From contig NZ_NPKO01000011.1 of NCBI RefSeq assembly GCF_008329605.1, positions 124,001 through 188,000 on the forward strand: a stretch of DNA of 64,000 nucleotides. Reading direction: 5' to 3'. Positions 27,453-35,240 of the stretch are shown piece after piece (position 1 is the first letter of the stretch; each line of letters opens with the position of its first letter). Source of the stretch: Mycolicibacterium sp. P9-64 (lineage in GTDB: Bacteria; Actinomycetota; Actinomycetes; Mycobacteriales; Mycobacteriaceae). Below the pieces are notes generated by a model. That model worked only from the letters and a program-made list of their open reading frames with translations, was not told the origin of the DNA and did no database searches. The translations under genes and the position numbers were made by a program.

Positions 27453-29333
27453 CTATGAGTTCTTCGGCGCGGCTGTGAGGTCGTAGACCACGGTGCCGTC
27501 GACGGTCAGCGGGGTGTAGTGGCTCTCGACCCAATCGACGATCTCGGCCGCGGCACGGCTGCCCCCGTTGTCGTGGCCACCGAACCCGCCGAACATCACG
27601 CGGCCACGGATGAAGTAGTGGATCTTGCCTGCGGCGACGTCGGACTGGAACTGTTCGACGGTCGGCGACGGATCGGTGCCATTGAACCCGCCAACGGCCA
27701 TCACCGGTGCGCCACCGGCCAATTGATAGCCCGCGGCGTTGTTGGATCCGACGACGGCCGCGACCCATGTGTACTGGTCGGCGTCGGCGGTCAACAGCTC
27801 CGAAACGCCGACTCCCGGTACCGGGCTGTCGAGCAATCCCCCGCCCATCATGCCGAACCCGCCGGGTCCGCGCGCCGGGCCGACCGACGGCATGGCGCCG
27901 CTGTGCGACGCCGTCACCGTCGCGAGCGTGTAGGCCGTCGGCGCGGCCAGACACGCCGCGATGGCGAGGCCGGCTGCGGTGAGGGCCAGTCGGTGCGGCA
28001 GCCGGGCGACGACGACGAGCAGCACCGCGGCGCCCACTCCCACCACTGCCAGGATCAGGCGCAACCAGTCCAGCCAATCGCCGTGCCTGGTCAGCAGGGC
28101 GGCGGCAAGCACGACGGTGATGGCAACGGTGGCCGACATCGCCGTCGCCACCCGGACATCGGAACGATTGCGCCACAACAGCGTTGCACCAATCCCGACC
28201 ACTGCGGCGATCGCAGGGGCCAGCGCAACGGTGTAGTACGCGTGCACGATGCCGTTGGCATAGCTGAACACCACGGCGGTCACCACCAACCAGCCGCCCC
28301 ATAGAATCAGTGCGCCGCGCTGCGGGTCGGTGCGGGGTGCGCGGCGGGTCAGCAAGAGTCCGGCGACCAGGCACACCAGCGCGGCGGGGAGCAGCCAGCC
28401 GATGAAGGCGCCCATGCCGCTGCCGAGCAGACGGCCCCAGCCGACGTCGAAGTTGAGGTTGCCGAGGCCACCGGGCTCGTTGCCGGTCAGTCGACCGAAG
28501 CCGTTGTAGCCCAATGCCAATTCGACGATGCTGTTGTTCTGCGAGCCGCCGATGTAGGGCCGCGCCGACACAGGCCACAGCTCGACGAGGAGCAGGTACC
28601 AGCCGCCGGAGACGATCATCGTCGCGAGGGCGCCCGCCAGTCGCAGCACGCGGGTGCGCAGGGGTGCGGCAGCGGCGATCAAGTAGGCCAGCCCGAAGCC
28701 GGGCAACACGAGGAACGCTTGAAGCATCTTGGCCAGGAAGCCGAACCCTACTGCGGCCCCAGCCCCGATCAACCACCACCGGCTGGCGTCGCGTTCACAT
28801 GCGCGCAGCACGCAGTACGCGCCCGCAACGAGCATCAACACCAGCAGCGCGTCGGGATTGTTGAACCGGAACATCAACGCGGCGACGGGCGTCAGCGCAA
28901 AGGCGGTGCCGGCCAGCATCGCCGCTCCCGGGCCCGATACGCGCCGCACCGCGGCGTAGAGGAGCGCGACCGCCGCCACGCCCTCCAGCGCCTGCGGCAC
29001 CAGTACGCTCCACGAACTGAGCCCGAACACGCGCACCGAGAGGTCCATCACCCAAATCGCGGCGGGGATCTTGTCGACGGTGATGGCGTTGCTCGCATCG
29101 CTGGAGCCGAACAGCATCGCCGTCCAGTCCTGGCCCCCGGCCTGCGCGGCTGCGGAGTAGAACGCGTTGGCCCATCCGCTGGCCGACAGGTTCCACAGGT
29201 AGAGCGCGGCCGTGACCACCATCAACGCACCGAATGCGAGCCGCTCGCGCCCGCCGATGCGGGGCCGTGCGACGGGGTCGGCGGCAGGTGTCGATGCGCG
29301 CGGCAGTACGGCGGTCACTCGGTCGATTCTCAC
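27453..29333 (-). CDS. Second GT39/ArnT-like membrane glycosyltransferase
   Basis: This 626-residue paralogue of the protein at 24217 has the same landmarks: LYLWNLSASGWANAFYSAAAQ, DASNAITVDKIPAAIWVM and RFNNPDALLVLML, plus a soluble C-terminal domain with YTWVAAVVGSNNAAGYQL. It lacks the long glycine-rich loop of the first copy. It is encoded between the histidine kinase and the GT2-GtrA gene, so the three glycosyltransferases are probably made together. Confidence 0.85.
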   Translation of the reverse strand: MRIDRVTAVLPRASTPAADPVARPRIGGRERLAFGALMVVTAALYLWNLSASGWANAFYSAAAQAGGQDWTAMLFGSSDASNAITVDKIPAAIWVMDLSVRVFGLSSWSVLVPQALEGVAAVALLYAAVRRVSGPGAAMLAGTAFALTPVAALMFRFNNPDALLVLMLVAGAYCVLRACERDASRWWLIGAGAAVGFGFLAKMLQAFLVLPGFGLAYLIAAAAPLRTRVLRLAGALATMIVSGGWYLLLVELWPVSARPYIGGSQNNSIVELALGYNGFGRLTGNEPGGLGNLNFDVGWGRLLGSGMGAFIGWLLPAALVCLVAGLLLTRRAPRTDPQRGALILWGGWLVVTAVVFSYANGIVHAYYTVALAPAIAAVVGIGATLLWRNRSDVRVATAMSATVAITVVLAAALLTRHGDWLDWLRLILAVVGVGAAVLLVVVARLPHRLALTAAGLAIAACLAAPTAYTLATVTASHSGAMPSVGPARGPGGFGMMGGGLLDSPVPGVGVSELLTADADQYTWVAAVVGSNNAAGYQLAGGAPVMAVGGFNGTDPSPTVEQFQSDVAAGKIHYFIRGRVMFGGFGGHDNGGSRAAAEIVDWVESHYTPLTVDGTVVYDLTAAPKNS

Positions 29334-29341
29334 GGAGCCGG

Positions 29342-31210
29342 CTAGGCGTCCGATTTGCCCGCGCTGTGGGTCGTCTGTGAACTGCCGGGGAGCCGAACCA
29401 CGAACTCGGTGCTGCCGGGCCGACTCTTGACCTCGATCGTGCCCTCGTGGGCCTTGACCACGGCCGCCACGATCGCCAGCCCAAGGCCGGTGCTGCCGCT
29501 CTGGCCCGACGTCATCGCGGCTGCTGCGCCGGATGTCGCCGCCGGGGCGGCTCCCGCGCCGGATGTCGCCGCCGGGGCGGCTCCCGCGCCGGACGTCGCC
29601 GCCGGGGCGGCTCCCGCGCCGGATGTCGCCGCCGGGGCGGCTCCCGGACGACTTCGCGACGAGTCGCCACGTGCGAACCGTTCGAAGACCTCGGCCTGCA
29701 GCGTCGTCGGAATGCCAGGACCGTCGTCGGCGACCGACAGCACTACCGCACCGGTGTCGTCGCGCCCGAGTGACGTCGTCACCGACGTGCCCGCCGGCGT
29801 GTGCGTCCGCGCGTTGGCCAGCAGGTTGCCCAGCACCTGGTGCAACCGCGCCTCGTCACCGATCACCAGCACGGGCTCGTCGGGTAGGTCGAGCGACCAC
29901 TGATGCTTGGGGCCCGCGATGTGCGCGTCGCTGACGGTGTCGACGACCAACCGGGACAGGTCGACGGTTTCCCGGATCAGTGGACGACCGGCGTCCAGGC
30001 GCGCAAGCAACAGCATGTCCTCCACCAGTTGCGTCATCCGTCCCGTCTCGGACTCGACACGGCTCATCGCATGGGCGACGTCGTCGGGCAGTTGTGCGCG
30101 CTTGCGTTGTGCGAGTTCGGTGTAACCGCGGATCGCGGCAAGCGGCGTGCGCAACTCGTGGCTGGCGTCGGCGACGAACTGCCGCACCCTGGTCTCGCTT
30201 GCGTGCCGGACCGACATGGCGCCCGCGATGCGGTCGAGCATCCGGTTCAGCGCAGAGCCGAGCTGACCGATCTCGGTGTGGCGGCTCGCCGGGTCGACAC
30301 TCACGATCAGCGTCGGCAGCAGCACCTCACCCTTGTCCAGCTCTAGGTCGGCCACGTCGCGGGCCGCAGCGGAAACCCTCGAGAGTGGCGCCAATTGGCG
30401 ACGGATGATCCAGACCCCCGCAATGGTCGCACCGACCAGCGCGAGCACCGCGATCACGCAGAACATGCCGACCACCCACAGCAGGGTGTTGTCCACGACG
30501 GCCGTCGGAAGGCCGGTCACGATGGTCTGTCCACCGTGGCGGGCGCGGAAGCCGATCACCTTGTAGGTACCGAGACCGTCGAGCACGATGGTCTGTGGCT
30601 TACGGTTTGGCTCGACTCTTGCCAGCTGGGCGGTGGCGCCGGCACTCACCGTGGATCGGCCGCCGTCGGTGGTGATCACCCCGGCGTCCACCGAGCCGTC
30701 CCGCTCGACGACGGCCCCCACCGTTCGGGCGGCCTGGCCGGGAGCATTCAAGAAACCTGGGCCGGGGCCTGCTTCGGGGTCGAACCGGTCCCCGAGCACG
30801 GGCCGGCCTGGCGTGACCATGGGCGGTCCCGGTGGCGGGCCGGGAAATCCGGGCGGCAGGGGATGATGCTGCGGATCATCCGGCGGAGGGGGCTCCATCG
30901 GCGGACCGGGCATCGTCGGCGAACCGGGCGCCATCGGCGGCCCGGGATACATGTGCGGATCGGAGTCCCCGGGCCTGCCGAGGATCATCGTCTGGCCGAA
31001 CAGAGGGAACGGCCCATCGAAGATGGCGGTCGAGCGCCGACCCGCCTCGATCAGTTGATCGTCGAGCTGATGCGACAAGAACCGTTGCAGCGCAAAGGTA
31101 GTGGCGCCACCGATACAGGCGCATACCGCGGCCAGCAGCACCACCTGAGTCACCAGCAGTCGTAGGCGCAGCGACCACGTACGCGGCAACCAGAACTTGG
31201 TGCGCGACAT
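29342..31210 (-). CDS. HAMP-domain sensor histidine kinase with a repeat insertion in the ATP lid
   Basis: The protein is 622 residues. Membrane segments lie at about 18-41 and 245-270. The extracellular loop is proline-rich (PGPPMAPGSPTMPGPP and similar). HAMP and HisKA domains follow, with the phosphorylated His in DASHELRTPLAAIRGY. The HATPase has the N box LGNLLANARTHTP, DDGPGIP and GSTGLGLAIV. Between FERFARGD and the last motif lies an insert of about 50 residues made of four repeats of the type AAPAATSGAG. It is encoded 14 bp after the response regulator. Confidence 0.92.
   Translation of the reverse strand: MSRTKFWLPRTWSLRLRLLVTQVVLLAAVCACIGGATTFALQRFLSHQLDDQLIEAGRRSTAIFDGPFPLFGQTMILGRPGDSDPHMYPGPPMAPGSPTMPGPPMEPPPPDDPQHHPLPPGFPGPPPGPPMVTPGRPVLGDRFDPEAGPGPGFLNAPGQAARTVGAVVERDGSVDAGVITTDGGRSTVSAGATAQLARVEPNRKPQTIVLDGLGTYKVIGFRARHGGQTIVTGLPTAVVDNTLLWVVGMFCVIAVLALVGATIAGVWIIRRQLAPLSRVSAAARDVADLELDKGEVLLPTLIVSVDPASRHTEIGQLGSALNRMLDRIAGAMSVRHASETRVRQFVADASHELRTPLAAIRGYTELAQRKRAQLPDDVAHAMSRVESETGRMTQLVEDMLLLARLDAGRPLIRETVDLSRLVVDTVSDAHIAGPKHQWSLDLPDEPVLVIGDEARLHQVLGNLLANARTHTPAGTSVTTSLGRDDTGAVVLSVADDGPGIPTTLQAEVFERFARGDSSRSRPGAAPAATSGAGAAPAATSGAGAAPAATSGAGAAPAATSGAAAAMTSGQSGSTGLGLAIVAAVVKAHEGTIEVKSRPGSTEFVVRLPGSSQTTHSAGKSDA
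29526..29645 (-). repeat. Four tandem 30-bp repeats inside the histidine kinase gene
   Basis: Four in-frame units of 30 bp follow each other without spacers; the third has one base change. They encode repeated AAPAATSGAG in the ATP-lid region of the kinase. The unit length is a multiple of three, so copy number can vary without breaking the gene. Confidence 0.9.
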
Positions 31211-31224
31211 GTTTCGCCTCCGGC

Positions 31225-32001
31225 TCAGCGAGCCGGCTTGAGGACGTACCCGGCGCCCCGCAACGTGTGAATCATCGGCTCGCGGCCACTGTCGATCTTC
31301 TTGCGCAGGTAGGACACGTACAGCTCCACGATGTTCGATCGGCCGCCGAAGTCATAGCTCCACACCCGGTCCAGGATCTGCACCTTGCTGAGCACGCGCT
31401 TCGAATTGCGCATCATGAACCGCAGCAGTTCGAACTCGGTGGCGGTCAACGTGATTGGCTCACCTGCGCGGGTGACCTCGTGGCTGTCCTCGTCGAGCAC
31501 CAGATCTCCGACGACGATCTGCGCGCCGCCAGCCTCGTTCGCCACACCGGTACGCCGCAGCAGCGCACGCAACCGCAGCACGACCTCCTCGATGCTGAAC
31601 GGCTTGGTCACGTAGTCGTCGCCACCCGCGGTGAGCCCGGCGATGCGGTCCTCGACGGAATCCTTGGCGGTCAACAGCAGCAGCGGCAGCCCGGGGATCT
31701 GTTCGCGCAGTCGATGCAGCACGTCAAGGCCGCTCATGTCGGGCAGCATGACGTCGAGCACGACGACGTCGGGGGGATTGTCGCGGGCCAGTGATATCGC
31801 CGTCGCTCCGTCACCGGCGGTGGCGATGTCCCAGCCCTCGTACCGCAACGCCATGGAGACCAGCTCGGCCAGCACGGGCTCGTCATCGACGACGAGCACG
31901 TTGATCGGCTTGCCATCGGCCCGGCGCATCACGACGCGCGCAGGGTCCTTGTCGGAGTCCCTGTCGTGGATTGATCCGTTGGCGGTGGTCACGATCCTCA
32001 T
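31225..32001 (-). CDS. OmpR/PhoP-family response regulator
   Basis: The protein is 258 residues. The receiver domain has the acidic pair in VLVVDDEP, phospho-acceptor D83 in VVLDVMLPDMSG and the lysine in LLLTAKDS. The C-terminal winged helix ends with SYLRKKIDSGREPMIHTLRGAGYVL. It resembles the mycobacterial PhoP/TrcR group. It heads the run regulator-kinase-GT39-GT2-GT39, so it may control the glycosyltransferases. A shorter start at residue 25 is possible. Confidence 0.92.
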   Translation of the reverse strand: MRIVTTANGSIHDRDSDKDPARVVMRRADGKPINVLVVDDEPVLAELVSMALRYEGWDIATAGDGATAISLARDNPPDVVVLDVMLPDMSGLDVLHRLREQIPGLPLLLLTAKDSVEDRIAGLTAGGDDYVTKPFSIEEVVLRLRALLRRTGVANEAGGAQIVVGDLVLDEDSHEVTRAGEPITLTATEFELLRFMMRNSKRVLSKVQILDRVWSYDFGGRSNIVELYVSYLRKKIDSGREPMIHTLRGAGYVLKPAR

Positions 32002-32125
32002 TATTCGCGCACCCCATAGGCAGATGCTGTGGTAATTCTATGCGCGACCTGTGAAGCGCGGGGTTCACGTCAACTGCATGATCGGTGCACAGCTGGCACA
32101 CGAGTTGGACCCGCACAGTGATCGC

Positions 32126-32602
32126 ATGGACACCTGGAACCTGCGCGGAACGGCGGTCGCCGTCGGCGTCGCAGCCGTGATCGCCGGTCTCGGCGGAGCT
32201 GCGGTGTACGCCGCGACCGACAACGGCCCCCGCATGATGGGCACGCATACGGGTGGCGGAATGGCCTTCGGCGACCGAGACGCGCCGCCGCGCGACGCCA
32301 TGCGAGCGGCTTCACCGGATTCCGCGTCACTGCATGGCGAATCCGTGGTGGCCGACGGGACCGGCGGATTCAACACGATGATCTCCCAGACTGGGCGTAT
32401 CACCGCCATATCGCCCACCTCCGTCACCGCGCGCAGTGACGACGGATTCAGCCAGACCTACGTCATCAAGGCTGCCGGCGTCGTCACCATCCCACCCTTC
32501 GCCGTTGGTGACCAGGTCACGATCGAGGCCACCCGCACGGGACAGACGGCAGCGGTGACGTCCATCGGCTACGCGCGGACGAGGGGACCGGGCCAGCCGT
32601 AG
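32126..32602 (+). CDS. Secreted or membrane-anchored small protein
   Basis: The protein is 158 residues from the ATG at 32126. An N-terminal hydrophobic segment (AVAVGVAAVIAGLGGAAVYA) acts as a signal peptide or anchor. The C-terminal 70 residues form a small beta-rich domain (QTGRITAISPTSVTARSDDG, DQVTIEA) similar to DUF5666-type domains. It is divergent from the response regulator and may be its target. The frame is open to 32051 upstream. Confidence 0.65.
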   Translation: MDTWNLRGTAVAVGVAAVIAGLGGAAVYAATDNGPRMMGTHTGGGMAFGDRDAPPRDAMRAASPDSASLHGESVVADGTGGFNTMISQTGRITAISPTSVTARSDDGFSQTYVIKAAGVVTIPPFAVGDQVTIEATRTGQTAAVTSIGYARTRGPGQP

Positions 32603-32606
32603 CGGG

Positions 32607-32891
32607 TTACTTGGCGTCCTCCTCCTCAGGAGGCAGCGGCGCCGGACCCGTGATCGAGGGCTCGGCGATCGTCGTCGTCGGGGTCGGCGGAGGCTTCGAC
32701 TCGGTGACCGTCTCGCCAGCCTCGGTCGTCTCCCCCGTGCTGATTGCGGACGACGTCACCGGGCCGGGTGGTGCCGGCTCAGCCGGCTCAGCCGAGCTCG
32801 TCTCGCTGAAGCCGACCGACACAACGCCCATCGCAAGAACTGCACCCGCACCCGCGGTCGCAAACATCAATTTCGTCTTGGCGGTATCCAC
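32607..32891 (-). CDS. Small exported Pro/Thr/Glu-rich protein with C-terminal GPAPLP motif
   Basis: The protein is 94 residues. A signal peptide-like segment (FATAGAGAVLAMGVVSVGF) is followed by a low-complexity region rich in Pro, Thr and Glu. The C-terminus is PSITGPAPLPPEEEDAK. The motif PSI-x-GPAPLP-x-EE recurs in the 39-residue peptide encoded just upstream at 32968. It converges on the gene at 32126 with 4 bp between stops. No known family comes to mind. Confidence 0.6.
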   Translation of the reverse strand: MDTAKTKLMFATAGAGAVLAMGVVSVGFSETSSAEPAEPAPPGPVTSSAISTGETTEAGETVTESKPPPTPTTTIAEPSITGPAPLPPEEEDAK

Positions 32892-32967
32892 GCCTGATCA
32901 CTCCAATTCGATCTCAAGTCGCAAGTGAAGAGGCCAATGTGACCCCTCCACCCGACGGGTAACCGAA

Positions 32968-33087
32968 TCAGGAGGCGACGAAACGCCGCACAGGTGCTGC
33001 GGCCCCCTCCTCCGACGGCAGCGGCGCCGGGCCCTTGATCGACGGCACCGCTTCACCAACGGCAGGTGCTCGATTGGTTGAACTCAT
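32968..33087 (-). CDS. 39-residue peptide sharing the GPAPLP motif with its neighbour
   Basis: The frame runs from ATG at 33087 to TGA at 32970-32968. It encodes a short peptide with PSIKGPAPLPSEEGAAAP in the middle and a basic tail VRRFVAS. The core PSI-x-GPAPLP-x-EE is the same as the C-terminus of the 94-residue protein at 32607. It has no signal peptide. AGGGGACTGGGAG precedes the ATG. Because it is so short, expression is not certain, but the shared motif makes chance unlikely. Confidence 0.45.
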   Translation of the reverse strand: MSSTNRAPAVGEAVPSIKGPAPLPSEEGAAAPVRRFVAS

Positions 33088-33268
33088 CTCCCAGTCCCCT
33101 CGAGTAATGGTCAGTCGATCTGGCCAGCGCGTGAACGCCCTCGACTGTGAGGACGCTGACCCGGCCGTGCGAATCCTCTAGGCGCTCGCCGCGCCCAAAA
33201 CACCACCTCGCAGCCGTCCAGCCACCGATCTCCTACCCTGTGCCCATGCGGAAACCGGCGGGCGCGAC

Positions 33269-34246
33269 GTGACGCGCTTCCTGGCCCGTCGGCTGCTCAA
33301 CTACGTCGTGCTGCTGGCGCTGGCGTCGTTCCTGACGTTCAGCCTCACCTCACTGACCTTCCAGCCGCTCGAAAGCCTAGAGTCTCGCAACCCGCGCCCT
33401 CCCCAGTCGACGATCGACGCGAAGGCAGCCGAACTCAATCTCGACAAGCCGATCCCGATTCGGTACGCGGAGTGGGCGTCGGGCGCGATCCGCGGCGACT
33501 TCGGCACCACGGTGGCTGGCCAACCGGTCTCCGAGGAACTGTGGCGACGCATCGGCGTGAGCCTGCGCCTGGTGATCATCGGCTCCCTGCTTGGCACCGT
33601 CCTCGGTGTCGTGGTCGGCGCATGGGGCGCAATCCGGCAATACCGACTCTCCGACCGCGTCATCACGGTGGCGTCCCTGCTGGTGCTCAGCACGCCCACG
33701 TTCGTGGTGGCCAACCTGCTGATCCTCGGCGCGCTGAAGGTCAACACGGTGCTTGGGTTGCAACTGTTCGAGTACACCGGTGAGACGTCGCCGGATGCGG
33801 TGGGCGGGTCGTGGAACCAGTTCATCGACCGCCTGCAGCATCTGGTGCTGCCGACGTTCACGCTCGCACTGGGGTCGATCGCCGGGTTCAGCCGCTACCA
33901 GCGCAACGCGATGCTCGACGTGCTGGGTCAGGACTTCATCCGCACCGCGCGCGCCAAGGGTCTGACGCGGCGTCAGGCGCTGTTCAAACACGGGCTGCGC
34001 ACCGCGCTGATCCCGATGGCGACCCTGTTCGCCTACGGCGTCAGCGGTCTGGTCACCGGTGCGGTGTTCACGGAGAAGATCTTCGGCTGGCACGGCATGG
34101 GTGAGTGGGTGGTGCAGGGCATCGCCAGTCAGGACACCAACATCGTCGCCGCGATCACGGTGTTCTCGGGTGCCACCATCCTGCTCGCCGGGCTGCTGTC
34201 CGACGTGATCTACGCCGCGCTCGACCCGAGGGTGAGGGTGTCGTGA
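33269..34246 (+). CDS. dppB: Dipeptide/oligopeptide ABC transporter permease 1 (DppB-type)
   Basis: The protein is 325 residues with six membrane segments. The N-terminal block MTRFLARRLLNYVVLLALAS and the permease loop block RTARAKGLTRRQALFKHGLRTA are typical of DppB/OppB. The GTG at 33269 is the first start of the frame. It forms the membrane pore with the next gene. The 181 bp upstream of it hold no further gene I can support. Confidence 0.92.
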   Translation: MTRFLARRLLNYVVLLALASFLTFSLTSLTFQPLESLESRNPRPPQSTIDAKAAELNLDKPIPIRYAEWASGAIRGDFGTTVAGQPVSEELWRRIGVSLRLVIIGSLLGTVLGVVVGAWGAIRQYRLSDRVITVASLLVLSTPTFVVANLLILGALKVNTVLGLQLFEYTGETSPDAVGGSWNQFIDRLQHLVLPTFTLALGSIAGFSRYQRNAMLDVLGQDFIRTARAKGLTRRQALFKHGLRTALIPMATLFAYGVSGLVTGAVFTEKIFGWHGMGEWVVQGIASQDTNIVAAITVFSGATILLAGLLSDVIYAALDPRVRVS

Positions 34247-34247
34247 C

Positions 34248-35183
34248 GTGAACGAGCCGATTACCACCGAATCCGCGTCGACCGCGAAGTCCGGCCTCGA
34301 CGCCCACCAGTTCGCCTCGCGCCGAACGCTGGTGCTGCGACGGTTCCTGCGCAACCGGCCCGGGGTGGTGTCGCTGGCGGTGCTGGCGCTGCTGTTCATC
34401 GGGTGTTACGCGCTGCCACCGTTGCTGCCCTACGGCTACACCGACCTCGACTACCTCGCGTTGCAGCAGCCGCCCTCGGTGGACCACTGGTTCGGCACGA
34501 ACTCGTTGGGCCAGGACCTGCTGGCCCAGGCGCTGCGCGGTATGCAGAAGTCGATGCTGATTGGCGTCTGCGTCGCGTTCATCTCGACGATCATTGCTGC
34601 GACGGTCGGCTCGATCGCCGGCTTCTTCGGCGGCTGGCGCGACCGGACCTTGATGTGGGTGGTCGACCTGCTTTTGGTGGTGCCGAGCTTCATCCTGATC
34701 GCGATCGTCACGCCACGTACCAAGGCGTCGGGCACCGTGTTGTGGCTCATCCTTTTGCTGGCAGGGTTCAGCTGGATGATCAGCGCACGCATCGTCCGCG
34801 GCTTGACCATGAGCCTGCGTGAGCGTGAATTCGTCACGGCGGCAAGGTACATGGGCGTCAGCAACACCCGAATCATCTTCCGCCACATCGTGCCCAACGT
34901 CGCGTCGATCCTGATCATCGACACGGCGCTCAACGTGGGCGTCGCGATCCTGGCCGAAACCGGTTTGAGCTTCCTCGGCTTCGGCGTGCAGCCCCCCGAC
35001 GTGTCGCTGGGCACCCTGATCGCCGACGGCACCAACTCGGCGACGACGTTCCCATGGGTGTTCCTCTTCCCCGCGGGCATCCTGGTGCTGATCGTGTTGT
35101 GCGCCAATCTGATCGGTGATGCGCTGCGTGATGCGATCGACCCGGACAGCGGCAAGCCGCGTCGGAGGTCTCGCCGCCGATGA
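34248..35183 (+). CDS. dppC: Dipeptide/oligopeptide ABC transporter permease 2 (DppC-type)
   Basis: The product is 311 residues beginning with a short cytoplasmic tail and six membrane segments. The blocks FGTNSLGQDLLAQALRGMQ and ARYMGVSNTRIIFRHIVPN are typical of DppC/OppC. The GTG at 34248 starts 2 bp after the dppB stop. Together the two form the translocation channel. Confidence 0.92.
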   Translation: MNEPITTESASTAKSGLDAHQFASRRTLVLRRFLRNRPGVVSLAVLALLFIGCYALPPLLPYGYTDLDYLALQQPPSVDHWFGTNSLGQDLLAQALRGMQKSMLIGVCVAFISTIIAATVGSIAGFFGGWRDRTLMWVVDLLLVVPSFILIAIVTPRTKASGTVLWLILLLAGFSWMISARIVRGLTMSLREREFVTAARYMGVSNTRIIFRHIVPNVASILIIDTALNVGVAILAETGLSFLGFGVQPPDVSLGTLIADGTNSATTFPWVFLFPAGILVLIVLCANLIGDALRDAIDPDSGKPRRRSRRR

Positions 35184-35236
35184 GCGCTTGCGCGAAGAGG
35201 AAACTGCGCCGATGAGCGCTTGCGCGAAGAGGAAAC
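35177..35236 (+). repeat. Direct repeat between dppC and dppDF
   Basis: A 28-bp sequence (CCGATGAGCGCTTGCGCGAA and following bases) occurs twice, at 35177-35204 and 35209-35236, without a mismatch and with a 32-bp period. The first copy overlaps the dppC stop and the second carries the AGAGGAAA used as ribosome binding site for the next gene. Confidence 0.8.
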
Positions 35237-35240
35237 CACG

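Noticed and set aside
26146..27486. 446-codon plus-strand frame opposite the GT2-GtrA gene
   Set aside because: Its translation is a low-complexity antisense shadow with many Gln, His and Val residues.
29526..29645. CRISPR-like array
   Set aside because: The units are contiguous with no unique spacers and are translated as part of the histidine kinase. The same holds for the repeat at 48105-48217.
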